NCBI GenBank assembly: GCA_029582165.1
Contig: CM055868.1
Span: 15,321,391-15,385,390 of the forward strand
Origin: Portulaca oleracea
Lineage: Eukaryota > Streptophyta > Magnoliopsida > Caryophyllales > Portulacaceae
Direction: 5' to 3'
Length of the DNA stretch: 64,000 nucleotides
A model generated the notes under the pieces. That model made no database searches. It saw only the letters and a program-made list of their open reading frames with translations, and was not told the DNA's origin. The translations under genes were made by a program, and so were the position numbers. This document shows, piece after piece, positions 35,021 to 46,373 of the stretch. Position 1 is the stretch's first letter, and every line of letters begins with the position of its first letter.

Positions 35021-36016
35021 TCTAGTCAGGCTTCGCATTTTGATCCCAAAAAAAAAAGTCCGGCTTCAATTGTGTCGCAAAAAAAGAATCATATTGTGTT
35101 TACAACAATTTGATAAGCAATCTTCTCAAAATTTACATTTACCTAATTTGAAGTTTAGTGTAAAAATCTTTATACACCATATTTTTGTATTTTTACCCTA
35201 CTCCACTAAAGCTATAAGTGTTTTTTACACTACCTGGGATTTGTTGTAACAATTTTTACATGTTTCACCTTTGTGAAATAATGTTTTATCCTACCTCATC
35301 GGAGATGTAAGTAAGTTTTACCTTGTTTAAGGTTTATTTCAACTGTTACTACATGAGTATTCTTTTTTTATTTCATGTTTCATCTTTATGAAATAATTTT
35401 TATCCTACCTCATCAGAGATGTAAGTAATTTCTACCTTGTCTAAGGTTTGTTGCAACTGTTACTACATGAGTATTCTTTATTTATTACTTTTTTTAGTAT
35501 TTCATATTGAGTAGCTTAGACCATATAGTGTTTGAATCAATAATTATGTATTAATATTTTCTGTTAATTTGATTTAATTTAAGTTTATTTCTATAAACTT
35601 TATTTAGTTGAAAAGTATATTTCACCTTTATAAAGTCAAAATTAATATATATTGATCAAAGTGACATGTTATAATAAGTAAACAATGTTGATTGAGATAC
35701 AATTTTGTAATACTTTTAAGAATATTGTATCATAATTGGAACTTTTTCAACTATCATAGTTGAAAAGTGTGATGTACTATTGATTCTACCCTAAAATATT
35801 GAAATTAATACATCTTTATCGAAATAACTTGTTGCAATAGCTAATGATCTATTGACGCACAAATCTTTTTAACATATGTCATTTATCTTAGTGAAATTAA
35901 TAATAATGAACTTTCAACTACCATACTTGGAAAAAAAAATCAACTATAATAGAATTTTCATTACGATTGAGGCTAATTGCAATTGTTTTGTTTATGTGCA
36001 TCGTTTTGAAATGGTA
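35021..36016. other. AT-rich spacer with a 120-bp direct duplication
   Basis: Between 35260 and 35480 the segment containing TTTATCCTACCTCATCGGAG and GTTACTACATGAGTATTC occurs twice in tandem with minor differences. No gene. Confidence 0.5.
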
Positions 36017-36202
36017 CTCCCTCCGTTTTTATTTATCTTTCGTCTAGGAAATTATGTTAAAAAATTTAACTGTTAATATTTTAATTTGTATAATGATTCA
36101 TCATACAAAATTTATGTCATTAAATTCGTAATAAAAAATACTATTAAAAATTATAATATTATCTTTCTTTAGTAATTATTTTTTAATTTATGATTATTAG
36201 TT
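36017..36202. mobile_element. Stowaway MITE, left part, split by LINE
   Basis: It begins TA then CTCCCTCCGTTTTTATTTAT, and its interior (GTAATAAAAAATACTATTAA) matches the intact copy at 9556-9810. It is cut at 36202 by the LINE insertion. A right terminal repeat was not found beyond 36723. Confidence 0.65.
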
Positions 36203-36710
36203 TTTTTTTGGGAAAACAGTGAGAATTTTCTATTAACAAAACAAGAATACAACTAAAACACAAGAAGGGGAGAGACAAACCCCACAACCCCGAAGCAAAA
36301 GCCAACTAAGCAACACCGAATGAAAAAAGCAAAACAAGAATAACAAAACAAAGACTCAGCTAAGCCGAATGTATACACCATGAGACATTATAAGATCCAA
36401 AATCTTGTAATCTCGTTCCAAATCTTGAAAAGCACAACGGTTATACTCATGCCAGATGTGATGTACTATAACAACAAGAGTAGATGTATGTCGAGTCTTC
36501 TGAGGCTTCTGAAGACCATCAAATTGAATCTGCTCACAAACCAAGTCAGGTTGATCCAAATTCACCTTCTGATACACTTCATAACAAAGCAATTGAGTGC
36601 AGGAGTATTGAATTAACCTACGCTGGTTCGATTTCTCCTAAGACTTGCAAAGAAAACACCTATTTGCAAGGGAGAATCGAAATTTTTAAACCCTATCTAG
36701 AGTTAGAAGC
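36203..36710 (-). mobile_element. 5'-truncated LINE tail
   Basis: The minus strand encodes the end of a plant LINE ORF2 (VVIVHHIWHEYNRCAFQDL resembles the zf-RVT C-terminal region), then untranslated sequence, then an A tract at about 36203-36209. The insertion is flanked by a perfect 13-bp duplication, ATGATTATTAGTT, at 36190-36202 and 36711-36723. A short A tail, 5' truncation and a variable-length duplication are the signature of target-primed reverse transcription. Confidence 0.85.
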
Positions 36711-36723
36711 ATGATTATTAGTT

Positions 36724-37061
36724 ATTAACAATTATATATTAATACTTTATAAATTTTTTTAACCCTTTCTATTTTAATTATTTTCATAAAACGTTCACAT
36801 TTATTTAATTAAAAAAGCGTTTCCAACAAAATTGTTTTTACAATGTATATACATAGTTTCGACTATCTTAATCATTTATTTTGATGCTTAAGATCAAGTG
36901 TTTTCTAGGATGTTATTGACAAATATTTGAAAGTATATATAGAGTTGCTTGCGTTTATTCAAATTGACTAATAAAAAAATTTACTATTTCATCGAAAAAA
37001 ATAACACATCATTCTTGATTTTATTTTCATATTCATAATAATACTTAATTATATATATATA

Positions 37062-37098
<37 letters not shown>
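36724..37098. other. AT-rich, ends in (TA)n
   Basis: No gene. About 37050-37100 is a (TA)n microsatellite that continues on the other side of the solo LTR at 39157. Confidence 0.6.
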
Positions 37099-37103
<5 letters not shown>

Positions 37104-39153
37104 CCCCGAAAAATCCAAAGGTGTTGACCGTTAGAACGTTAGTCAATTAGGTTTGACTCCGTTAATTGTTAAATGTTCGTTGTGATTATTTTGCTAACAC
37201 TTGAGCTCGTAGGATCGTTGAGGGACTAACAAAGGTATATCGGTAATTTCATGGGTTTTATTATTATTAGTATTACTCTTATTGTTATTAGTATTACTAC
37301 TAATATTATTGTGATGATTATAATTGTTATATGATTAATTACGTTAATATTATTTGTTATGTGATTATTATTATTATTATTATCATTAATATTATTATTA
37401 TTACTTTCCGAAAATCTGATTTTATTGGGTTGGATTAGGATTAAGAGTAGTATTAGTTGGGCCTTATAAATTGTTTAATATAAAAACTCTCTCCTCTCAA
37501 AACCCTAACTTCAAGAACCCTAACCCTACATCTCTTTCTCTCTCCCGTTACTCTTCCTTCCTCTCTGTTGTGCACCACCGGCCATCGTCATCGCCGACTT
37601 CAGTCGTCGGAAAACCGGCCAACACCGCCCCACCATCGTCGGACCTTTCCCTCTCTTTCTTTTCTTTCTCCTTTCCTCGCTGCTCTGTTTTCGAGCCCCT
37701 TTCTCGGTGCGATTTCCGCTGCCGCCGCGCCATTGCTGCACCACTAGAGTCGTCGTTGCCGCCTTACCGACCCCAAAAAAACCACCCAGCACTGTCATCG
37801 ACTCACCGGAAACCCCTCACGCCCGAGCTAATTCACGTCGTTAGTGAGCTCAAGTGTGTTCGTTTTTGCTGTGAAGTGAAGCTAATCAAGTAATGTCAAT
37901 GCCCTAATCCCGATTGGGATGCTCTTTAAATGTGTTTTAATGTTTTCTAATTTGTTTTGAGAATCGCATCCCGAAAGGGGACTTTTTGTGGAAAATGTGG
38001 CCATCTATTTTTCATATTTGTTTGTAATGGTTGATTTATGAGTTATTGAATTTGAGATAGTCTTTTGTAAGTAGTTTTGCTTTTGGTTTTGATAACATGG
38101 GTTGGGTTTGACTTGAGAGCTGTGAGCTGAACTTTGCATAAAACACTAATAATTCAAAGTGAAACGTTAAGCGGGTTTACTGTTTTGATGTCTTTGGTAG
38201 GCTAATGTTTTTGCGGACAATAACCCAGAGACCAGGATTTGGTATCTTGTATGGGTTATGTGCCAGGAGATCAGGGTTTCACCTCTGATATAGGATAGAT
38301 AATTTTTGATGCCTTTGGTAGCCGATTGTTTTGATGCCTTTGGTAGGCGATTGTTTTGATGCCTATTATAGGCTAATGTTTTTGCGGGCGATAACCCAGA
38401 GACCAGGATTTGGTATCCTGTATGGGTTATGTGTCAGGAGATCATGGTTTCACCTCTGATATAGGATAGATGATTTTTTATGCCTTTGGTAGGCGATTGT
38501 TTTGATGCCTTTGATAGGCTAATGATTTTGCGGGCGATTACCCGGAGACCAGGATTTGGTATCCTGTATGGGTTATGTGCCAGGTGACCAGGGTTTCATC
38601 CCTGATATAGGATAGAAGATATGTATTGATGACTTTGGTAGGCGAATGTTACTATAAGGGATTTGATATCCCGCCCGTGTAACAAAATACGGATTGGTTG
38701 GGTTGAGGAAAACAGTTATAAGGGTTAAATGTTTGTGAAATGGTTTGACTTGTTCTCTCTCCCTTAAATGAATTGAAATGGATTTGGATTGCTTTTAACG
38801 GTAGGGGTAGACATTATTGAGATTTCCCCCTCATTTTTTGAAATATTTTGTTTTCAGGTGAACATCCATATGCTGGGGACGGGAATTAGCAGTGAGGCTT
38901 GACATGTGTAGTTTTTTATTAGTTGTGTGATGTTTCAATTCAGAAAGACTTGAAGTTAGTTATGTTGAGTTTGATTTCTAAGTTTGAGTTTGTTGGTTTG
39001 GTTTACCATTGTCAAACAGTTGTAGTCTTCCCTTCTCGCCTTGTATTTACGGCAGTAACGCGCAGTTGAAAAGAAAAAAAATGAGACTTCCGTTGAGTTT
39101 TCCGTTAACGTTAGTTTGACTTTGACTTTTTATAATTGAATTTTCGAGGCGTT

Positions 39154-39156
<3 letters not shown>
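37099..39156 (+). mobile_element. Solo LTR, Gypsy type, about 2 kb
   Basis: The left end TAACCCCGAAAAATCC (probably once TGTAACCCCG) and the right end TTTTCGAGGCGTTACA are the imperfect inverted ends seen in plant Gypsy LTRs. Plus-strand promoter features are GGGCCTTATAAATTG near 37462 and a CT-rich leader with AACCCTAA words. The GC-rich block at 37560-37830 is leader, and its open frames lack conserved domains. Both sides are (TA)n, so the target duplication cannot be read. Confidence 0.6.
38190..38660. repeat. Tandem repeat inside solo LTR, about four units
   Basis: Units contain GATAACCCAGAGACCAGGAT, TATGGGTTATGTGCCAGG and TGATATAGGATAGA, and are separated by variable numbers of TTTTGATGCCTTTGGTAGGC modules. 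The spacing is roughly 120-180 bp. Confidence 0.85.
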
Positions 39157-39209
<53 letters not shown>

Positions 39210-40033
39210 AAAACTAAATATTTCGATTTTTTAATACATATTCTATCAAACACAGTTTAACACACATAATTATCGATAATTTAGTAATTGGCAATCTTCA
39301 CATGCATCGCACAGATATATTCCACTAATTACATATAGTAAATAAAAGTAACTTTTGGTAATAAAAGTTTAAGAATTTCAACATCAAAAGTCAATCATCA
39401 ATCATATTTTTTAGGATAGAAGAGTATAATGTTTAATTTGATCCAAACAAATTTTTAAAATGGTTAATTGGTTATTGAATACAATATCGACTACCCCTGC
39501 ACTCCACAATATTAATAAGTTTGACTTTTTCATGACCACTTTTGCATTATTTTGACCATAAATTATAAATATAATATTCCTTCATCTCTTAATAAATGTC
39601 AATTTTTCTTAACATATATTGTCCCTTTTCATCAGTTAATTTTATAATTTCAATAATTAGAATATTCATATTATCTTTAATTAATGAATGAGATTTTTAT
39701 TTTACCTTTTAAAATTCTCTTTCATTCCTCTTTTGAATCAAAATTTGTATTTGACTAAAATAGTATAAATAAGAGGGGTATATTTGTTCATGCATAACTT
39801 TTTTACTTTATTTCCCAAGGACATTGGCTTTGTAAAATTAATTATCATGATGTTATAAAGGAAAGGAAGGAGTATTTATCAATTGAAAGTTGTAACACTA
39901 AACTTTTGTGAAATTATTGTTTATTATTAATCTAATGATTGTAATTTTATAAAATAATAATTACATATATGAAGAAGTTTGTAGTCAACATTTTTAAACT
40001 TTAAATACACGCATACCAAAGTGACTAATATTA
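39157..40033. other. (TA)n and AT-rich DNA with a degenerate Stowaway
   Basis: (TA)n at 39157-39209. Positions 39577-39872 begin TTCCTTCATCTCTTAATAAA and end AAGGAAAGGAAGGAG next to TA, resembling an old Stowaway MITE with decayed ends. Confidence 0.45.
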
Positions 40034-40495
40034 ATGGTCATGTTCTTTTATACGATGGATGAAGTACAGTGATGGTGTCGTACAGTAAAAATTGAAAAAG
40101 TGTGGTGAAAAGTAATGAAGTGTGGTGAGTTGTGGTGGGAGTTGTGGCTGGTGGGGTAGATGTTTTTTATTTTTAAATTGGATAAAGTAAATTGGTTTTT
40201 TAAGTTAAAAAATTAAGTGAAAAACAATCAATTATAAATGTAGAAATGGAAAAAATAAATTTCAAATATATGGTGTTAATTACTTTTTCAAACATATATT
40301 AATCATAATCTTGCCAAAACAATCAATTACATGATAAAAGAAATGGAAAAAATAAATTTAAAAAGTTTTTGCCATTTATATAAAAAGTTTTAAAATTTAT
40401 TATAAAAGTGGAAATAATATGATGTGGTGAGATGTGGTAGAAATTAAAGTGTGTGGTGTGATACCGTACCACATCGCATAAAAGAATATAACCAT
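40034..40495. mobile_element. MITE with GGTCATGTTCTTTTAT ends
   Basis: The left terminus ATGGTCATGTTCTTTTATAC and the right terminus CATAAAAGAATATAACCAT are inverted repeats. The interior GTGTGGTG-rich blocks match those in the 33914-35020 element. Exact edges and target duplication are unresolved. Confidence 0.6.
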
Positions 40496-41291
40496 GATAG
40501 AAAGAGCAGTGCATCATTTTCATCAAGCTAATTAACCATGTACTATAGTATCATTCTTTAAAAGAGACACTGACTACTTAGACCTAATTAAAATCACAAC
40601 TACTAATTAAATATATATATATATTATATTGCTTTGTCTTATGAAATTTAAGAATTCAAAAACATGCTCTGTGAAACATCCCAAAACCTTACCTAAAGTC
40701 ATCCAAATTTCTACCTCTACTCACAAAGGCGTTGAATTTTGCTCTTCTTTTTCTTCATGTTAAGTGATTACAATTTAATTATATGGAACAAGGTCATGCA
40801 CAAGGGACCACCATTGAAAGAAATTTAACAAAGGGAATTGAAAAGTAGGTAGTTAGACACCATAGATTGAAAATCTGGAAAAAAAAAAAGAAAATGAGAG
40901 GGGGTTTCTAAAAAACATTTGATCTAAATTTCCCTCGACAAAAAGTCATTGTCTAAATTCTTCAATTGTCACTTGAAAATGACCTAAATTTTCGTTATTT
41001 ATTTTTGAAAATCTTAAATTGAATTGAATTTGCCCACCTTCTCTCAATTTCTTAGACACCCCACCCAGAAGTGTAGTCAAAAAAGTTGTCTCTTAAAAGA
41101 CAAAATATGTATCATGCATGCAGGGATGCTACCGATCATGCATATGATTACTATGGAAGATATATATATCAAAAGTGGAAAAGAAAACACACCCAAAACA
41201 ATGTTTGTGTTTTGTTTTTTTGAAGCTTTGTCTGCTGCCTTGTATTTAGATATAAATTTATTCTTTAATCATTAAATATAATAATAAATTA
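40496..41291. other. AT-rich spacer, no gene seen
   Basis: No supported ORF, terminal repeat or simple repeat beyond short A/T runs. Confidence 0.45.
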
Positions 41292-41587
41292 CTCCCTCCA
41301 TTCCATGTTAATTGACACTTCAACTAACTTTTTTTTGTTCCAAGATAATTATCACCTTTTATTTTCCAATACCTAATTTAATTATTTTACCTTTAATAAT
41401 TATGTTAACTTTTTACTTTTCCAATCAATAAAACTACTCATACTCACATTCTCTCACTACTCACACTTTGATATGCGAAAAATACCTTGGAAAATAGTGA
41501 TATTTAATTATCTAGGTAGTTTTTTTAGTTAAAACATTGGTATATGCAAAATTATGAAACATGACAATTAATTTGGAACGGATGGAG
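41292..41587. mobile_element. Stowaway MITE
   Basis: CTCCCTCCATTCCATGTTAA and TTTGGAACGGATGGAG ends with TA on both sides, 296 bp. The interior is related, in opposite orientation, to the copy at 42177. Confidence 0.85.
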
Positions 41588-41605
41588 TAGCATGTTACTA
41601 TTTTA

Positions 41606-42608
41606 TCTTTAAATATATAATAGCAAGGAGTTTACCTTGGAGCTTATGTTCACATTTAAATTTACCATTTTGTCATCAAATACAATAGGATAACAAATGA
41701 CTTGCTTTGTATGTAGCTTACATTCACGTACATTTGAATTTATTGTTTTGCCCTCGAGGTCCGAATAAAATAACTAAGGATCTAACATCAATTGAAAATT
41801 ATGTTATTAGATCTATCAATTCGGACAGAGGGGTTGAATACAGATTATGTATATTTGGTAAAGACCACTACAAGTCATGTGTATTTTTTGTCGAACAATT
41901 TTGACATTAAAAATACGACAGTGTATCTACATTCAGGTAACAACTGATAATTTTAATAGTTGTAAAACTTGGGCATGATCTTTTAGAGTGTAAGATAGTT
42001 GGAGGGTTGGAAAAGTGGGATGAGATGAGTAGATATGATAGTGTTTGGAAACGTAAGTCACACATTTAAATACATGAATTTTTAAATATAGTTTATAATT
42101 TTTAATAAAGTATTGTGAGTAAGGAAAGTGACATCATTCATAATATTTATTAAATATATGAATTTTTAAATATATACTGTCTTCGTTCCAAATTAATTGA
42201 CATATTTCATAATTTTGTTCATACCAAAGTTTAACTAAAATAACTACTCACACAATTAAATAACACTATTGTCCAAGTTGTTTTTTTCGAATACCACTGT
42301 GTGAGTAGTGAGAGAATGTGAGTAGAAGTAGTTTTATTGATTGAAAAAGTAAAAAAACTAACATAATCATTAAAGTTAAAATAATTAAATTAGCTATTGG
42401 AAAATGGAAAATTACAATTATTTTGGGATAGAAAAAATTAGTTTAAGTGTCAATTAATATAAAACGGCAGGAGTATTATGTAAAGCATGTAAGAAAACAT
42501 GAATAATATGAAAAAAGGTGGGGTAAAAGTATGATAAATAAAATAAATTTATCATACATAAGAAAATAACAAAGCCTCACCCGTCCGTAGGATGGGCATA
42601 ATAGCTAG
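41606..42608 (+). mobile_element. Candidate small Helitron
   Basis: The right end is a hairpin (CCCGTCC / GGATGGG, about 42580-42596) followed by CTAG at 42605-42608 and then T, a Helitron-type 3' end. A possible 5' end TCTTTAAATATATAATAGC, preceded by A, lies at 41606. The interior is non-coding and includes a Stowaway MITE. The 3' terminus is well supported; the 5' one is inferred. Confidence 0.5.
42177..42473. mobile_element. Stowaway MITE (diverged ends)
   Basis: CTGTCTTCGTTCCAAATTAA and ATAAAACGGCAGGAG ends with TA on both sides. The internal GTGAGTAGTGAGAGAATGTG corresponds to the complement of the 41292 copy. Confidence 0.75.
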
Positions 42609-43689
42609 TCTTGAAGACAATTATAATTTTTAAAAATTTTTTTTTTCCTTCACTTAACTTTAAAGGGATTTCTTTTTATCATTTCCTTTAATTAAACCAA
42701 AAAGGTAAGGTAATTTTCAGCTTTTGGCAATTACGGCAATTACGGTAATTCCCGTGATGTTTACCGTACATGTGGCATGATCGAATCTCATACGTCGATT
42801 TTATTTATTTTCAAAAATATTAAATTTTGATTTTTAAATTGTGAAAATTATGTATAATTAATTAAAATTTAATTTTTTCAAGGACTTATTTATTAACTAT
42901 GAACTAATCTATAATATCCTATTTCAATAATTTTATGCTATTTATTTTCTAGAGTAATTTTATAATAATTATTAATCCAATCTTATAGAAATATTATTTT
43001 TATGGATTAAACTATCATTTGAATTTATTTTATTTCATAACCATAACGATTATGGATAAATACTTTAAGTTTATTTTTCATCTTAAAAAGGATGCTTGTT
43101 TTTTTGAATAAAAAATGTTACAACAACAACTACGTGACAGTTCTATTTTCTTATTATTTTCCATTATATATTACATGGCTTAATTTTAACCTCTTATTCA
43201 ACTTTTTAATATATATTTATTCCAATTTCTTATTCTTATTTTGGTAGCTTGCATATAGTTTGAATTTTTTTATTGTTAAAAGTATATATAGTAGTTTCAA
43301 TCAAAAAATTTTATTTTCTAAGATAGTTATTAAAAATAATACGAAACAATTTTTTCATGAAACTTTTATTTTAGTATCTATTATTATATTTTATTTCTAA
43401 GGTTCTGGTCATAATATTATAATAGTAAATTAATGAAAGGAAAAATAAAAATTGCTATATTTGTAATTTATGTAGGTATGACCTTATGTATTTCTTTTTT
43501 TTTTTTTGAAAAAATTAAAATGTTCTAATTTTGTATGCATTAAATATTGGTAACTTATGAATGACATTAGGTATTTCTTTTTCGTTTTTATTAATATTAT
43601 TCTTATGTTCTAAATTATTTCTTTTAGGTTTAGATTTTCCTTAGGAGTTAATTGGGAGCTTGTGTTTTAATATATTTAATAGATTATGA

Positions 43690-44500
43690 TGGATACTGGA
43701 TGAAAAGATTGAAACAAATTCACCGACCTCCATTGTTTTCGACGACCTTTCGCTGGAGATACAACTATCGCGAGAATTATTCTCGTGGCCAAGTGTCCCT
43801 CGCTCAGATGTAATCCCGAGACCAACCACTCCCGATCTGCTACCCTCGCCGCCATCCAAAACCAATTGTGGAAAAAAACAAAATGAAATCGCACTCTACA
43901 TGGCAGGTGTTTTAGAACATCGTTGTTCTTCGGCACTGCTAGTGACATCCGGTCGTTCGGAAATTGGTACTGAAAAATTGGTCGGCAACGGCGGTGAGTA
44001 GGGGTGTCCAAAACTGGTTAACTGCAATTTTGGTTAACCGCATTTGTGGTTTATGAATTTTATAAACCTAACCTAAACCGTTTTATGCGGTTAACCGGTT
44101 TTGGAAACTAGAAACCGAAACCGCATTGATAACATGGTTAATCGCCGGTTTCAAAAAATTTTAAGTAATAACTAAGGAAGAAAAATTAACATTTTGCTTT
44201 AAAATTTCAAATTTTACACCTAATTTAATCAAGATCGGTTAACCGTGGTTAAGCATTTCACAAAAATGCAAAACTGAAACTTAAACCGCTTATACCAGTT
44301 TGGTTAACCTAAACAGCAATTTTCAAAAAATCAAAATGGTTAATCGCTTTTACCGGTTTGTTTTTTGCGGTTTGGTTTTTTGTTTAGGTTTTAGTTGGAC
44401 ACCCTTAGCGGTGAGAAGTTGTGCTACGTCAAACGGCGGAGGCGATTACAAGGGGCATCGCCAATCGTGGAAGGCAGAAGGGTTTTGTAACTTAAATTTC
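43690..44500 (+). other. GC-rich island, possible captured gene fragment
   Basis: On the plus strand a frame without an ATG stays open for about 100 codons from about 43692 (WILDEKIETNSPTSIVFDD ... SEIGTEKLVGNGGE) until the hAT MITE interrupts it at 43999, then resumes at 44408 (GEKLCYVKRRRRLQGAS). I do not recognise the protein. Composition and openness differ from the AT-rich surroundings. It may be an exon captured by the enclosing inverted-repeat element, or chance. Confidence 0.3.
43999..44407. mobile_element. hAT MITE with perfect 8-bp target duplication
   Basis: The ends TAGGGGTGTCCAAAACTGG and TTTAGTTGGACACCCTTA are flanked by GCGGTGAG on both sides (43991-43998 and 44408-44415). The interior is rich in GGTTAACCG and AAACCG words. 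409 bp. Confidence 0.9.
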
Positions 44501-44730
44501 AAGGTATGCTGTATACAACACCAAAATACTGCAAAAATAATTAGTGAAAGACACATGGTAGAATGGGTAGGGATTTGTTTATTATAAGATAGGTTGCAAG
44601 TTCAAATATCATAGTTTTAACTTTTTCCAGAATTTGAAAATAAATAAAATTGATGTATGACATTTAATCATGCCACATATATGGTACACATCGCGGGAAT
44701 TACCGTAATTACCATAATTGCCAAAAGCTG

Positions 44731-45353
44731 GAAATCACTATACATGCTTCCTTACATAGAGAAGTTTTCTCGTATTAATTTACAGCTTGTCTTCTACCTT
44801 ATGTTCAGACATGAATTTACTCTTTCGTCCTTGAATATAATAATTAATTAGCAACTTGCCTTGTAACTTATTTTCACATACGAATTTTCTCTTTCTCCCT
44901 TGAACATAATAATTAATAAGCAACTTGATCTTTAATGTTTATTCAAACACAAATTTACTTTTTTGCCCTCGAGCACAAGAACCAAGGATTTCATATACAA
45001 ATTCACTCTTTTGCCCTCCAATACAATAACCAAGTATCATAGCGCAAATGAAAATTAAGTTACTAAACCTATCAATTTGGACGAGTGGGTTAAATTCATA
45101 GGTCATATGTATATCTGGTTAGGTCAAATACAGGTCAGACATATTTCAAGTACATGTAAATTCGACATTAAAATTATGAGTCATGTGTATTTCGAGTTGA
45201 AGTAAATATTTATATTTTTTATTCATACGCTACAATAATCAAGAATCATAACATCAAATGAAAGTTAAGCTACTAGGCGTCTAGGCCTATCAATTTGAAT
45301 GGATAAGTTAAATATAGGTACGTTGAGTGTATATTTGATTTGGGCAAATACAG
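44731..45353. repeat. Diverged 70-80-bp direct repeats
   Basis: Segments pairing ATAATAATTAATTAGCAACTT with CTTATTTTCACATACGAATT and TTTGCCCTCGAG/TTTGCCCTCCAA recur three to four times. Related sequence occurs at 41620-41900 inside the Helitron candidate. No gene. Confidence 0.5.
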
Positions 45354-45361
45354 GCCAGGTG

Positions 45362-45996
45362 TAGGGGTGTTCACGGGGCGGGTACCCGAACCGATTGGAT
45401 AATTTTTCCGGGTACCCGAAAATTCGGGGTGGGCGAACCCTCGAACCGTATCCGTAATCGAAACTACCAGGTACCTGAAAACTGGGTACCCGAAAGTTTC
45501 GGGGGGATATCGGTTAACCGAAAAAACCGATTAATTATAATCATATGAGTTTCCAATAGTAATTATTAATTAACACTCCGGTAACAAAAAACGTTTCAAA
45601 ATTATTCTAAAACTAGGCCAGCGTCACCACAGGCACTGAGTTTCCATACATTTTGAGTTTTTGGAGGATTTGTAATTGGAGCACTGAGCGCCAACATTGA
45701 CGTAAATTAGAGAACTTTCCAGATTAAAATTTGGGCCTAGACAGTAGACTAGAGATTGGAAAAAGATAAGCAAAAATTAAATCTGGACCTAAATGTTAAA
45801 TTTAATTTCGGGTAATTCGGGTACCCGAAAAGTCTAGGAGTCGATTCGTAACCGAACCGATTAACCGAAAAATATTCTAGGGCGGGTACCTGACCCAATT
45901 AAAATTGATTTTTCCGGGGCGGGTACCCTAAATTAGTGACCGGGTAGCGGATTTTCGGATCGGGTTTTTCGGGGCGGTTATTTATGAACACCCCTA
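45362..45996. mobile_element. hAT MITE with perfect 8-bp target duplication
   Basis: The ends TAGGGGTGTTCACGGGG and TATTTATGAACACCCCTA are flanked by GCCAGGTG on both sides (45354-45361 and 45997-46004). The interior carries GGGTACCCGAA and CCGATTAACCG words. 635 bp, no ORF. Confidence 0.92.
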
Positions 45997-46289
45997 GCCA
46001 GGTGTATTTCAAGTTCATGCAAATTTAGCTAAAAATATGAGTTATGTGTGTTTTAGATTTTAGTAAATACACGTTGGATGTATTTAACACATCCATAAGG
46101 TTGGCCAGCCGATTAACAGTATTAATAGCAAAGGCTATAGAGTTACTTCGTTGTTCCTTGAATTGCCATGTTAGGCTATTGATATAGCATATAACTAACG
46201 ATGTCATCTTAATTTACCAAAGTACATAGAGAGAACATAGGGTTACTTTTCCACCAAGTTTATCAAAATAGTTTTCCAATAAATAATTC
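45997..46289. other. Short unassigned spacer
   Basis: No supported feature between the hAT MITE and the start of LINE homology. Confidence 0.4.
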
Positions 46290-46373
46290 TTAGAGGTTAT
46301 GCTAAGACCTACTCTAAGCTTTACTTGGAGAAGGATTTGGGCGGCAGAGTCTCTTATTCTAAGGAAGTGTTAT
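46290..46373 (+). pseudogene. LINE ORF2 fragment left of Copia-type insertion
   Basis: The plus strand translates to PTLSFTWRRIWAAESLILRK, a typical segment of plant LINE ORF2 downstream of the reverse transcriptase (the PS..WRSI region). It stops where the LTR at 46374 begins and appears to resume, with about 120 bp missing, after 48821. Confidence 0.65.

Larger units (their letters stand above)
42718..44730. mobile_element. Long inverted-repeat element, Mutator-like candidate
   Basis: About 70 bp at the left (from CAGCTTTTGGCAATTACGG) is the inverted complement of 44660-44730 (ending CCATAATTGCCAAAAGCTG). The arms also share CGGGAATTACCGTAATT and CATGCCACAT. Between them lie AT-rich DNA, a GC-richer island (43700-43998 and 44408-44500) with coding-like composition, and a younger hAT MITE. 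Long arms around a captured-looking island suggest a Pack-MULE-like element, but a 9-bp target duplication was not clear. Confidence 0.5.

Noticed and set aside
37471..37893. 140-residue frame in the GC-rich part of the solo LTR
   Set aside because: Lies within an LTR leader region just after its TATA box, low-complexity Ser/Pro-rich, no domain.
43641..44011. Two overlapping minus-strand frames of 74 and 111 residues
   Set aside because: Compete with a plus-strand open frame in the same GC-rich island, extend into the hAT MITE, and show no family motif.
46025..46207. Minus-strand 60-residue frame that faintly recalls an RNase H segment
   Set aside because: Too short and without the acidic catalytic motifs.
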